Assembly (NCBI RefSeq): GCF_019649055.1
Contig: NW_026570227.1
Coordinates: 2,480,001-2,544,000, forward strand
Source of the DNA: Paramacrobiotus metropolitanus
Lineage: Eukaryota; Tardigrada; Eutardigrada; Parachela; Macrobiotidae
Direction of reading: 5' to 3'
DNA: 64,000 nucleotides
Part shown: positions 1-10,977 of the stretch, piece after piece
How positions within the stretch are numbered: the stretch's first letter is position 1
How the letters are laid out: each line of letters opens with the position of its first letter
Translations under genes and position numbers: made by a program
The notes under the pieces: generated by a model
The model's database searches: none
Told to the model about the DNA's origin: nothing
Seen by the model: only the letters and a program-made list of their open reading frames with translations

Positions 1-247
1 ATGAGTACTGGCGGTCGGTGGTGACCTTGCGGAGGACTCCGGCAAAGGAGGATTTCCCCACGTGGGCGGGGCCTAGGATGGCGATGCGGAAAGCTTTGCT
101 GGCGTTGCCGCCGCGCCGGTTGGCGTACTCCTCGAGGATGTTGGACAGTTTCGGCGTGCCGGTGTAGTCGAAGCTAGTCTGGAAGCGTCCGAAGGTGTCC
201 GCCTGCGGGGGTGTATGGGGCGATGTGGTGGACTCATGGTTGCCCAT
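1..247 (-). CDS. Ras-like small GTPase, N-terminal part (runs off the left edge)
   Basis: Reading the minus strand from the ATG at 247 gives 82 open codons to the window edge. After about 50 residues of Ser/Thr/Pro-rich and then basic leader comes a beta strand and a P-loop (AFRIAILGPAHVGKSS), matching the GxxxxGKS/T nucleotide-binding motif of Ras-superfamily GTPases. Switch regions and the G2-G5 boxes lie outside the window, so the subfamily cannot be set. The long N-terminal extension recalls RASD/RASL-type Ras relatives rather than classical Ras. It is GC-richer than the DNA upstream of it (248 onward), as expected for coding sequence. A TATATA-like run at 261-270 lies just upstream of the ATG, too close to be a confident TATA box. 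Confidence 0.7.
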   Translation of the reverse strand, partial: MGNHESTTSPHTPPQADTFGRFQTSFDYTGTPKLSNILEEYANRRGGNASKAFRIAILGPAHVGKSSFAGVLRKVTTDRQYS

Positions 248-1524
248 TTCCGGAGGCGGGAAATATATAACCGAATTTTTCTTCAACCACTCACTGTTGT
301 TTATTGCATCATTCACTCACACAACCGGTAACAATAATTTTTAAGTGCATTAAAAATTATTTCAAGAACATGAATTATACCGTACATTACATAAAAACGT
401 TATAATCCAAACCAGCCAGCTGACAAGATATATGATTCTCGACAGTAAATTTCCCGCATGATATTTTTGCGTAACGTAACGCTATTATCCATGCAGAATG
501 GGAAATGGCATGATTAATTCAAAAGTGCAGAAGTAAAGATGCACTTAAGGTTAAGGAATTATTTCAGAGAACATCACGCGATAGCCAAATTCAACCAAGC
601 GACGGAAAATAATACTGCACAGAAATATGCGGATTTTCTTGGAACGCAGCAATGTTCTGATAACGTTATCACGGTCAAGTAAAGTTAATGGTAAAAATAC
701 CAGCCGCTTCCGGTTGTCTGTGTTCTTAGGTGAATGTAATCGACCAAGAGAACGTACGTTTGTTGGCTTCTTATTTCTTTTATCGATGAAGCGCACGCTT
801 ATCTACCGTACCGTACATTCGCTACACTGGTATTGGCCGGCCACATTTTAAGCCGGTTAATCGCCTGTTTTGGTGGTGTTATCGAAAATGCACCCCCAAA
901 GATTTATTATCACTTCGGTCTACGCTTTAAAATAGTCAGCTGTTTATTCAATGTTTTACCACACAGCTGTATAAAACATAAGCAGGCATACAAGTCATAA
1001 CACTGGCTTATCATAAGTCATAACATAACGCGACAGCTGAACCATATCTATCTATCAACGTATATAATATTATATATAAACGCTTATGCAAACTTATACT
1101 CGTATTTTCTAGTGTGAAAAACAGGTTGATACTTGACCGATGTTTTCATTCGTCGATGTTTTCTGCATTAAAAACGCTTTGTACTACATAATTTTATAAT
1201 TTCGTGAAACACACTCCAGCCATATAAATTTCCTCGCATTACTTCGCACGAAAATAATTTCCACAACTGAAACAAATGAAAATTTCACAACTTTCGAGAA
1301 CGTTTATTTCAGAATACAGTAGACACAAAGTGCGGGAAAAAACATAACAGTAAAAATTAATAATACCAAAACTATTTCAAATGCAAATCTTGCTATCTTT
1401 TAGAGTAGTTGTTACTGGTATAACATTCTTGGTAAAAACATGGAAGTATGTGCTAATTAAATTACGAAATCTAAAACTACTCGTCTAATACATGGTGCTG
1501 TCCAATTCCACTGCTTCCATCCGG
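248..1524. other. Intergenic, AT-rich, no gene seen
   Basis: The short open frames here (for example around 551-851 on both strands) have no recognisable motif and overlap each other. The region lies between the divergent start of the GTPase gene and the 3' end of the GPCR gene. I see no RNA gene or TIR element. Confidence 0.5.
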
Positions 1525-4366
1525 TCAAACGCGGTCAAGCGTCGACGACGATGGCGGTTGCCGGCAGCAGAGCGCGCTGACCAGGGTGCTGCGGTACTCA
1601 GGATGCAGTGCGGCCAGGATGATGGGGTTCACGCAGACGCTGGCGGTGGCCAGAACATGGGCAGCCACCTGGATTATTACGGTGGTGGTGCGGACGGGAT
1701 ACACATTCATGGATTGCAACGCTAGGATGAACGTGGTTGGACCCCTACAAGCATTGCGCACAATAGTAATAACGAATTCATTGTACACTTTGATGGGCTT
1801 CGCATTCCGGACACTTTCACAATATGGATTTGGGTACCGGACACCAGAGACACGGTATTTTCGTGTTTCCGTGCATTAGAACAATTTGATTGTTTTTTGA
1901 TTAATCTGGCGTGCAGTCTGTACGAGCTGGCGTAAAACCAATAATTATCATGTAATCAATTTTTGGGACATTTTTATCTGGTGGAACAACGCAGGGAATG
2001 CAGTATCTCTGGTGTTCGGTACGCGAAAACATATTGCGAGAATGTCGTAATAATTTCCAACAATTTTTTCCAAGAATTCTTTTAAAGCAATTTTTCAATT
2101 TGTTCAAAGAATAGTCTAATCTACAGTATTCGCTCGTACCAGCACACTGCAAACACCGCCGTCATAGTATAAAGAGCTCGCTTGAAGTGTTTCCCGTTTT
2201 CTCCATTGTCCCATTCGCTGCAGCACATGAATTATAAAAACTGGACAACTTGATTGTACCGCATTTGGTAGCAGTAGTTGATTTTGAAACGTCCATATCA
2301 TAAAAATTGTTACCGCTACAGGCGCTACTGTGACCGTGATATTATTTTGCTGAGAGCGTTCTTACACGATAACCGCCAAGGATGCCATCAGCGCTAAGGG
2401 TAGCAGGAAGAATGTGCCGAGAAACGCCCATCTGTAATTAGAAAAAGTTCTTATACCGGTTAAACGTGAAGTTTGCTGCAGATAAACGAGCGCGCCTAGT
2501 TTTGGTTACAAATTATGGCAGCAATGTTGTTCATCACATTCACATTGTACAGACAACCTAAAGTAAGCAAAAGAAAACATACGACAACATAAAATAACAA
2601 ACAAACCTAAGAATAATCTAAAGCACTAAAAAGTATGAACCTCATTGGCTCGTTCTAACGCATATTACGCAGTTAAAAGCTTCTCTGTTCAAGCCAAGCA
2701 AGTGCTGGCGATTTATGCGATGTATTCCTTTTGCACTGTTTATTGATTTGCAACTACATTATGGAAGCACGGATAGACTGACCGTTCTTGGTTATACAGT
2801 ATACTTATGTGCAGCCTGTACGTACGGTACTACGCGCAAAAATAACGCCTCAAAATTCCCAATGACTTAACCGTACCTAAAGGCGTTTTCGTTGTACAGG
2901 TGATGATGGAACATGCAAGGCAGGAGTGCCTCCTCGCAAGCCGTTGCCGTCCCGATCTGTAGCACTCCGTGCGTCAGAAACAGTGGGATGTTGGTAAGCG
3001 CAATGACCGTCAAAAGAATCCCAACGCAAATGCCCATGTTACGGGTCTCATCGGCGCGAAACTCCGCAGCGAAATGCGAAAGCGATGTACCTGTATTTGA
3101 CGACAGTAAACAGTGACCAAGCATTGTTACAGTTATATGTAATGTTATGAACTAGCGTAAAGCGCAAACGCTACAAGATACAATACCGAGGTGTATATTA
3201 CACAGCATCAATTTTCAACGAGTACGCAAAAATACAGCCTCGATATCTTTTTTTTAGGTGGCTATTGTTCCCGGGGTCGATATTTTTCTTAAGGGTTTTG
3301 GAGGGGGTTTTATTTCGGGATGGGCTCGTAATTCGAGAAGGACCCTTTCTCACTACCCTCATTTAATGGACACGCGTTTCGTGAAAATTTTATCGGTCTT
3401 TAATCGAATGCTCGGCAGATTGCTATTGCAATCTGCAAAATATTAACGGAAGTAACAAAAACTGTTGTACAGAGTATCCGCCCGATTTTCATCACTTTCT
3501 GGTTTGGGCGCTGCCTACCCCTTGCAGGGCATTAAAAACGAGTCTTTCTCTCACCGGACAGGTCGTTTTTTGATAGAATACGATAGTTTATACGAACACC
3601 GATTACAAATTTTACTTACCAATCCACTGGTCACTCCATAAAAGCACCAGCGTATACGCTTTGGCAAAGGCGGAAGCGTATGTTACATAGTTGACGATAC
3701 CACACCAGGTGTCACCAAACGACCATTGCCGCTCGACATAACTGGTGGCGGTGTATGGTATGGCGATCAAGATGTGTAGTAGATCGGTAAACTGCAATAA
3801 ACTCAATACATCTCTGTCTTTATATGCGGCAACACTACATTAACAACCGAGGAAAGAACTATAATTAAAAATCAGTGGCGTCGCCGTAAATTTTGGATTT
3901 GAAAGGACGTAACGTACGCTGTACAAACGCTCCATCGCAGCTGTTTTACAATGAGCCTGTGTTACGAAATTAACTAGTTCAGTACTGGTAGAGCGTGTAA
4001 AGACCACTTGCCGCTAAACTAGCAATCAATAAGTTCGTGCTGGTAGAAACCGGTCGGTTGTCTTTGCGTAATGCGGCGATCAGGACGAGAATATTGCCAA
4101 AACACCCGATGACCACAATCAATCCAAATAACGCCTGGAAAGAACGTAGTAATAAATGGCTTTTAAAAGCATTAATCCTTTTCTGTAATCACACTGCGCA
4201 ATACATTAAGTAAATACGGAAGGTTGCTCCCAGCTGCCATTTTTACTACAACATTCGTGCTTGTTTTTTATACCGGGACCGTGCCAGCGAGCGCCTTGCG
4301 CACGCTCTGATCGTCATTGTACTCCGAGTACCCGGTTGTGCACTCTTCTTCCACGGGAACAGCCAT
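1525..4366 (-). CDS. Rhodopsin-family GPCR, peptide-receptor-like, seven exons, intact
   Basis: The seven coding exons (minus) are 4366-4274, 4134-4012, 3791-3620, 3090-2877, 2431-2366, 2217-2140 and 1744-1525. Phases match at every junction and give 321 residues. Exon 1 is an acidic extracellular N-terminus. Exon 2 is TM1 with the GN motif (CFGNILVLIAAL) and the start of TM2. Exon 3 carries TM2-TM3 (FTDLLHILIAIPYT, with W-FG-WC before TM3), ending SDQW where DRY/DRW is usual. Exons 4 to 6 carry TM4, TM5 and TM6. TM6 reads VCWGP across the last junction, the CWxP motif. Exon 7 carries TM7 with NPIIL in place of NPxxY. It resembles galanin/allatostatin/somatostatin-type peptide receptors, but the short loops and altered DRY and NPxxY make the ligand uncertain. 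Intron 2 is GC-AG. Two decayed paralogues lie at 5.4-6.8 and 30.3-32.1 kb. Confidence 0.82.
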
Positions 4367-5338
4367 GTCTTGGTGATTGACCGTTGCAAAAACCTGTTTT
4401 TTTAATATATAGACGCGCCTATTGAAACGCTTATTTAAAAGCCTGCTTATTTACTAGCGAAATTCTGAAAACGGTGCAAAAGAAAAATGATCATGTACGG
4501 TACAGTACTTTTCCTGTCTACGACCATGTGAATTCACAGCTTGTCGGCATACTTGTACGGATCATTGAGCCAGAAGCCGGTATTCATTTTCTCCGAGAAA
4601 CTGCTGCCCCAGTTCTATCACTATAAGCAACTGCATGCACCCAGTAAGGACGGGAGTGGACTTTAGCCGCGATGACGATCTGTTTCAGCCCGCTTTGGAT
4701 GTTTTTGTGTAAGCCTGCCGGTGCGGTGACTAATCTAGTCTACAGGCAGCGCTAAAATAATTAAAAATTAGTTACTGTAACCGATTTTTGGGTGGGTGAC
4801 ATCGGGAATTTTGTGCGCAAGCGTGTACATTGTCATCAATCTAAAACAATTGAAAGTTATGTATCAGATTATTAATATTCGCAATATGTATGCCGGTCTG
4901 TGTGTCAATGGATAAACACTACTTCTACTTATAAGCAGGTTGTTCTCAAGTGGTGTGAATGCTTCTTTAATCTTTATGGACACCACGATGTATCAGATCA
5001 ACAGCCATAGATTTCGTATTTAGCTAGGTGTTTACTTCCATATTTATATTCGCTGTGGAATATTTTATCAGAAACACTGAGCTTGCTTTATTAACACCTA
5101 CAGAGTACGGCTAAGTACTTCAACAATGACAGCTAGAACTCAGCCTCGAAGTACTGACACTGAATCTGATATACCAAGATTTGCATTTCAAACAGTTTTA
5201 AGCATCATTAATTTTTACTGTAATTTTTACTGTTGTTTTTTTTAATTTTTACTATTTTTTTAAATTTGTACTGTTTTTTTACCGCACTTTATGTGTAGTG
5301 CATTCTGGATTAGACTAATAATTCTAGTTCATCCTGCT
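4367..5338. other. 5' flank of the GPCR, no gene seen
   Basis: About 4560-4840 aligns by eye with 32,290-32,520, upstream of the third GPCR copy, so the duplicated segment includes the 5' flank. From 5040 to 5338 the sequence is AT-rich with T-runs and no convincing gene. Confidence 0.5.
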
Positions 5339-5460
5339 TCAGTTTTTGTAGAATCCATTCAGAGTTGCAAAGGTCACGTTGCAGTTAAAGAATCGATATC
5401 GAGTTGGCAGATTCCAATCAGTGTGGATTGTCATCCTGGCTAAGACTATTGAACCTGCAT
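5339..5460 (-). pseudogene. Remnant of the last exon of an F-box-family gene
   Basis: The minus strand closely matches the terminal exon of the F-box gene at 20,347-20,470, including the last codons (ATLNGFYK-stop) and the LS-DDNP stretch. Small changes break the frame after NPH, where the intact copies read QRWDSMDL. No other exon of that gene is present here. The remnant abuts the TM7 exon of GPCR copy 2, with the junction near 5461. Confidence 0.65.
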
Positions 5461-6800
5461 GAGTTCCACTGATTTCGTCCGGCCAAACTGATCCCGGTCG
5501 GCCGCCGACGATGATGGCGGCTGCCGGCAGCATAGCGCGCTGCGGTATTCAGGATGCATTGCGGCGAAAATGATGGCCAGGGTTCTGACAGACGCTGGCG
5601 TTGGTCAGGACATGGGCAGCTACTTGGATTATTACGCTGCTGGTGCATCCGGAATACACGTTCATGAATTGCAGTGCTACCTATAATTAACGTGATGGGG
5701 CCCCTGCAAGCATTGCAACATTAGAGGTACCGGCTTGATCGTAAGCCTTCGCAAACATGTTTATACGCGCCCAACTGTTGGGTAAAATCGCTGTTTTTAA
5801 TGCTAGTTCAACCTATGGATCACTTTATTATGTATAAAAAAGTAGGCATCCGGCTTTTTACGCTCGCAAAACTTAAACCAACCATAATTGCCCGATAAGT
5901 TTTTAAACGGCAGCATACGAGTAATATATTTGGCCGTACCAGCATACGCCAAACAACGCCGTCAGAGGGAAAGTATTTTCCATTTTCGATGGTCAAGCAT
6001 CAACATCCCATTCACTGCAGCGACACCTGTTATATAAAAACCAGACGGCTGTGCAGTTTCCAAGTTGTTGTCTCGCATTCGGCACCAATAAATTAATAAC
6101 TGATTGTTAAACTTCGATGTAATAACGAAAAAAACTGCCATGATTCTATTTTTCTAAGAGAGTTTTTAATACTTCTTACACGATAAACCCCAAGGATACC
6201 ATCAGCGCTAGGGGCAACAGGAAGAATGTGCCGAGAAACAGCCATCTGCATTTAGAAAAAATATTCGCACAGTATACAGAAAAGGGCGCGTATTTTGGTA
6301 CACAAATCATGACAACAAGGTTCTTCGTCACATAAGAAATGTATAGGTAACCCGAAGAAAACATGATTTAACAGAAGAAAAACCAGAAGAAAACTTAAGA
6401 TCTGTAGGAATGATCTGTAAGATTTATGCGCACTGAACGTGCTCCTGTTGCACGGTTTGTTGATTTAGTTACTACATATTAAAAGCGCGGACCGATAGAA
6501 CGTTTTTTAGTCCTACACTGCATTCACGTACGTACGTATAAACAGCGTAATTTTACGCGCAAAACAACGTCTTAAAATTCGCACCGACCTAACCTAACAG
6601 GAAGGTGTTTCCGTTGTACTGGTGATGACGGAACATGACAGGCACGAGCGCCATCTCGCAAGCCGTTGTGGGCCCGATCTTAAGCACTCCATGTGACAGG
6701 AGCAAAGGGAAGTTGGTAATCGCGATGACCGTCAAAAGAATTCCAACACAAATGCTCCTGTTTCGGAGGTCTCATTGGCGCGAAACTTTTTGGGGCATGG
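5461..6800 (-). pseudogene. GPCR pseudogene, copy 2 (TM4 to TM7 only)
   Basis: The segment is homologous to the intact GPCR over exons 4 to 7 and the introns between them. The TM4-like exon lies about 6610-6790, TM5 about 6178-6250, TM6 near 5940-6020 and TM7 about 5500-5710. TM5 keeps the same donor (CGTGTAAG). The TM7 exon has a net 4-nt difference before the VYP stretch and further changes where copy 1 reads CVNPII, so the frame is lost. TM1-TM3 and the N-terminal exon are absent, being replaced beyond about 6,900 by a small TIR element and unrelated DNA. The 3' limit coincides with the F-box exon remnant. Confidence 0.72.
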
Positions 6801-6925
6801 CGAACGCGATAAACCTATACGTGATCATAGTGCACAGTGACAAGAGGGTTGGACGGAAAATCCGATCAAATGGTCGGAGCTGATCATCATCGGCGCTAAA
6901 CCTTACTTTGACATACGTGTACGAC

Positions 6926-7077
6926 TATTGCCGTTGCTGTAGGAGTGCGAGAGAAATGATGAACATTCCACTCTTGTGCATTCATTCAGCGGAAATTCAG
7001 TGGAATGTTCATTCACTGGAATTAAGTGGAATAGTCATTCATTCCTCTCGCACACCTACTGTAGAGCAACGGCAATG
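6926..7077. mobile_element. Small TIR element (MITE-like), 152 bp
   Basis: The left end TATTGCCGTTGC and the right end GCAACGGCAATG are inverted copies. Imperfect complementarity continues for about 45 nt through GTGCGAGAG and ATTCCACT. The element is flanked by a direct repeat GTACGAC at 6919-6925 and 7078-7084, a plausible 7-bp target duplication. It has no coding capacity. The superfamily is not assigned. Confidence 0.7.
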
Positions 7078-7358
7078 GTACGACAATTCAGTAAACCCCA
7101 ATCAATCTTATTAATGTGGTATTTATTAACGCAGTATGAGCGGGGAAATTTATGTGGTGGGTGTGTTTAGCAAACCCATATAATAAAGACGCTTCAAATG
7201 CGAAAACCAGCGAAGTAGCATATTTAGGAAATAATCCGTTTTTTTTCTAGTACTTGAAAACGCTTCCCGGGATCTTGAAAATCATTGAATTGGTGAGAAT
7301 ATCTTTACAATTGTGCAGAATGAAGCCTACGTATTAAAATGTAGCGTTAACTGATATT

Positions 7359-7861
7359 GGTGGAGGTCAATTACATTTGGGTAACTGTTGCGCGTCGGGT
7401 AATGGAGAGACGCGTAAAAAATTAGCCATGACTCAGCAGAAAAACAATCGTCCAATCGTGAGTCGAGTACGCTTCCGTGCCAAGAAAGAAATTGAACACC
7501 GACGTGGAACTGAAAAACTCATTCTTAATGCTGCAATGTGGTAAATGTGATTTTACGTCAAAAAAGTTAATTATGAGTTTTGGAATGTGACTCTGGGTCG
7601 TTGGGTTTACTTTTGGTCCAAACACACACAAATTTTGTTGATCTGTGCAGGAGAGTTACGAGTTACTCGTAGTTTGGGTAATGGTTGCGCTTCGACGTCG
7701 AAGCGCAACGCTTACGCGGACAAGTAAGCTGAAAACCCATCCCAGATTTTGTGACGGCGAATCAGAATGTTTGCTTGGTTACGCGCTGTTACGTCACATT
7801 TTTTACGCGTTTTCCCGTTACCCGACGCGCAACGCTTACCCAAATGTAATTGACCTCCACC
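7359..7861. mobile_element. Non-autonomous TIR element, 503 bp
   Basis: The terminal inverted repeats are about 44 bp and nearly perfect. They begin GGTGGAGGTCAATTACATTT and continue through a GTTGCGCGTCGGGTAA block. Both ends are flanked by ATT (7356-7358 and 7862-7864), fitting a 3-bp target duplication. An internal palindrome near 7688-7712 (TTGCGCTTCGACGTCGAAGC) adds more hairpin potential. No transposase is encoded. The short TSD and GG..CC ends are compatible with a PIF/Harbinger-type MITE, although ATT is not the classical TWA target. Confidence 0.72.
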
Positions 7862-7956
7862 ATTGTTGATGCATGCATTTTCCAAAACGTAGCATATACT
7901 ACACATTTCACACAAGTTCAGCATTTCTGGTATTTTTTTTTTGCGTGCGGCTGTAG

Positions 7957-8871
7957 GTGTGCACAGCGGTTGCGCTCGGAGTGTGTGTAACTTCGTGGTC
8001 ATCGAACTGGCTATCGGGAATATGGTATGGCAAGTACAGTTTTAAGTCTGCAGTGGGAATGCAAGTTACTATCGCCATCACCTTCAGTACAACTCTTATA
8101 CTTCTCCTTCTGCATCTGTTTCACCTTACGGAAACATTTTATGCACTTCCCTGGATCCGAATCGTAAGAATACTTTAGAAGAGATCGTTGCATTCGAAGC
8201 ATATCGTACAGAATTTTGTTTACTTTTTGTGTATAAGGAAGTCTGATCGGGCAGGAGCTTTACTAGGTACATTAGTACAATAAATTGCAGTTCTGTGCCG
8301 TTTTAGCAGTTATTCCTATGACGGAATTTACAACGTGGCATGCGTGCGTTTTGGAATAAGGCGTGACCGTTTATCATTTTTCAGGAAATGGTATACTTCA
8401 TACTGGCAGTTCTCTGTTCGCTGTCCTCCGGAGCAATTATGATACCATACGCCGACTATTTAGATGCCAGCCGAGGGGTGTGCGTGGTCAGTTGTAATTT
8501 CAGTATTGTTACATCAGTTTATTACTGGGGTTCTTCATTTGCTGTTTAGTTTTTCTGTTGGGCAGCGATGATTATGTACGCAGCAGACGCCTTTCTTCAG
8601 TGCAGAAGATGCCATGCAGATACCTTCTCCCAGTCCAAGGTAGGGTGGTTCAATAAGCCATAAAAACCCAATAAAAACACTTTAATGTCGGCCATTAAGC
8701 AATAACAAGCCTGCCATTCGCACCCGTTATATGGTTTTCATGCCCGGTTAATGTAACGCAGAAACTAGAATTTTACAACGAGTTTCCCGTGTTTAATTGT
8801 AGATCAAGGAAGAAATCAAAACGGAGCATACTGACTACTCGAAAAGCGATTCAGTAGATAGTCGACACTAA
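7957..8871 (+). CDS. MARVEL/CMTM-like four-transmembrane protein (5' end unresolved)
   Basis: The linked exons are 7957-8163, 8385-8486, 8550-8639 and 8803-8871 (TAA), all joined in phase 0. The first holds two hydrophobic spans (around VALGVCVTSW and TTLILLLLHLF). The second holds TM3 with GAIMIPYADYLDA. The third holds TM4 (CWAAMIMYAADAFLQC). The last is a short charged tail. Spacing and composition fit the MARVEL/CMTM family of tetraspan membrane-traffic proteins. The first exon starts directly after a good acceptor (CTGTAG), so an upstream coding exon with the ATG is expected but not identified. The 503-bp TIR element sits just upstream, probably in that intron. A partial paralogue lies on the other strand at 10,028-10,507. 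Confidence 0.6.
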
Positions 8872-9330
8872 TGCGCCTTCCGTGTTCTGGAAAATGGATT
8901 CAACAATCTATACAGCGACCTACTGATAAACTAGAAGGAAAACCGCGCCGTGTGACTGTTACTAAAAAATCGTTTGACGCCATAGTCAGAAGTCCTATAA
9001 TTTTCTAAAACTGCAGTTCTTTGTATCTGTTGTCGAAAGGCCGTATAAAGACTTCATCTTATTCATTAAATTAGTCCCGCTTTAAGCAGTTTCCACTGCA
9101 CTTTCTACTGCATCCACTGCACTTTCCAGTGCTTGTGTTAGGGTGCCCAATGGCTCATGAATGCTGTATAAACTAAGTCCACTCAACCTTGTCCCTTAGC
9201 GTCTGGAGTTCAGCTAATGGTACTCGTATCAATACAGTTTAGAGTCCAAAGTGTATGGGTGGCAATCGTTCATAACACAACTTTGCGCTACATACAACCT
9301 TTGTGATGGAAATAACGGGTTAAGCTGGTG
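8872..9330. other. Short intergenic stretch, no gene seen
   Basis: This is the 3' flank of the MARVEL-like gene. It contains a short imperfect tandem run (CACTGCACTTTC-like units near 9090-9130) and no convincing gene. Confidence 0.45.
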
Positions 9331-9690
9331 CCTGTACTTCGACAAATTCCTTATTCCGGCTCCCCATACAGTTTTCTACCATCTTCTGGCTTCCGGTTAT
9401 TTGAAAACGCAGTATGAACAGCCTCTCTGGTTGGCGAGTGCAAGTTTATTAGTTGGACTCGATTCAACCGCTTTCCGAGTTTTTCTGTTGGTCGGTGAAG
9501 TCAGTACGTGCACGATGCCACGTCGACCAATAGGAAAATTTGAAAAACAGTTGAATCGATGCAGCTAATAAACTTGCAGTAGCCAACCAGGGCGGCTGTT
9601 CATGCCGCATTTTCAAATAACCGGGAGCCAGAATATGGTAAAAATGTAAGGGGAGCCGGAAAAAGGAATTCGTCGAAGTGTTGGCTGTAG
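9331..9690. repeat. 360-bp imperfect palindrome (foldback)
   Basis: The left half (about 9331-9500) and right half (about 9520-9690) are inverted copies at roughly 80 percent identity by eye. Paired blocks include CCGGCTCCCC, CTTCCGGTTATTTGAAAA, GAACAGCC and TTGGTCG, with the centre near 9510. A 105-codon open frame (9251-9568) runs through it but is explained by the arms. It could be a foldback transposon or a long-hairpin RNA locus. No flanking target duplication was identified. Confidence 0.72.
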
Positions 9691-10027
9691 AGTAAAACTG
9701 CGGTATTCATAGTAACAAAAAAGGTGCACCCGCATTGGTAGGCACAACACAACATGCGCACGCTACACTTGTAGCTGGTTCATACTATACTTTGTACAGA
9801 TCGTAATGCTTGATCATTCTGGTTACATAAATAAAAATGCAGTTACGAGCGTTACAGTACATGACGAGCATTATCATACACAGTCGAAAGCAAGCAGTAA
9901 TCGTTATAGCATACGAGTCGTATAACCAGCCATAATTCTCGTTAATCCTTGCATAAGGCTTACTTAAGTTATTGAAGAAACTAAAGGCTTTAAAACAAAT
10001 TCTGCAGAATATGTCGATGCACCCATT

Positions 10028-10507
10028 TTAACCTGGAGCAACGCGTCTCTTCCGCCAGGATTTAAATTTGAAGAAAGCGTCGGTTCCGTAAGCGAGCATG
10101 GCTAACCAGCAGAAAGACTGCAAGAAAACATTTTGGAACTGTATATATTTAACGATCATAATTCTAAAACGTTTTTAAGTAAGCAGTTTGCTTCCATAAA
10201 AATTATGAAAAACTCTCTCGTGCCACGACGTATTAATCTTAGAACAAAAACTTCGGAGAAACAGTTACTCAGTAGAAGTGGCGATTATGGAGCTACAGAT
10301 AGCTACATAAAGGAATTAAGCTTTCAAGCTAAGCACATAACTGCAACAAATAAATTTTACAAAGTCAGAGAAAAATATAATTTAATCAGATGTACGAATA
10401 TGTACCGTGCATGCTTCACGAACGGTATAATCTTCTTCGGCGTTGGGAATCATGATAGCTCCGGCAGTACAAAACAGACCAGTCGCAATAGCGGAGTAAA
10501 ACACCTC
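10028..10507 (-). pseudogene. Partial second MARVEL-like gene (TM3 and TM4 exons)
   Basis: Two exons on the minus strand, 10507-10406 (102 nt) and 10117-10028 (90 nt with stop), have the same lengths and phase as the TM3 and TM4 exons of the gene at 7957-8871. They share GAIMIP and the pattern CW-AM--Y--DAF. The tail is basic (FKSWRKRR). I find no TM1-TM2 exon upstream. Beyond 10,507 there is a dispersed repeat, a simple repeat and then the transposase block, so the gene may have lost or had separated its 5' half. It could still be functional if a distant first exon exists. The orientation is convergent with the first MARVEL gene. Confidence 0.55.
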
Positions 10508-10559
10508 CTAATAACCGATAAACACTCATCAATACTGTACATTACACAGTAGGAAGTAT

Positions 10560-10905
10560 AATAATTAGATGCTTTTTTTAACGCATGTTGCTCAGACAAG
10601 CGTTTTTCTCTTCGAACTCTTTTTCTGGCACTTTTTGTGCACTGGATGCGTTCCTGCTGATTTCATATGGTTTATGGTTTATGCTTTAACCATTGAATTT
10701 CTGATTGCCTACCACAAACAGCCAGTTAACGTGGTACAACTTCTCAGTTACGTGGAACAAATACAGAAGGCACAGGGTCCTAATAAACCCTGGGAATGGG
10801 AATCGGGAATTGGTATTGGGAATTGGTAATGGTATTGGTATTGGTATTGGGAAACAGAACAATTGTTGGGAATGGTATTTCGTAATGGGAATGGGAATAG
10901 GAAAA
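10560..10905. repeat. Dispersed repeat fragment plus GGGAAT/GGTATT simple repeat
   Basis: About 10,570-10,670 resembles intron sequence found in all three GPCR copies (around 2650-2750, 6411-6470 and 30,410-30,480), with a shared core of TAACGCAT..ACG, GTGCACTGGATGCGTTCCTG and similar. It is therefore a dispersed repeat, not a gene. From about 10,795 to 10,905 there is a degenerate simple repeat of GGGAAT, GGGAATTGGTATT and GGTATT units. Confidence 0.6.
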
Positions 10906-10977
10906 CGACTGATAAAATTATGTTAAGGTAATACTCCGTATTTAAGTGCCTATGACTAGCTCATACTTCCTTTCTGT

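Noticed and set aside
9251-9568. 105-codon open frame on the plus strand
   Set aside because: It runs through one arm and the centre of the palindrome and has no motif; the palindrome explains it.
10569-10829. 86-codon frame with hydrophobic residues, candidate membrane protein
   Set aside because: It overlaps a dispersed repeat also found in GPCR introns and ends in a GGGAAT simple repeat.
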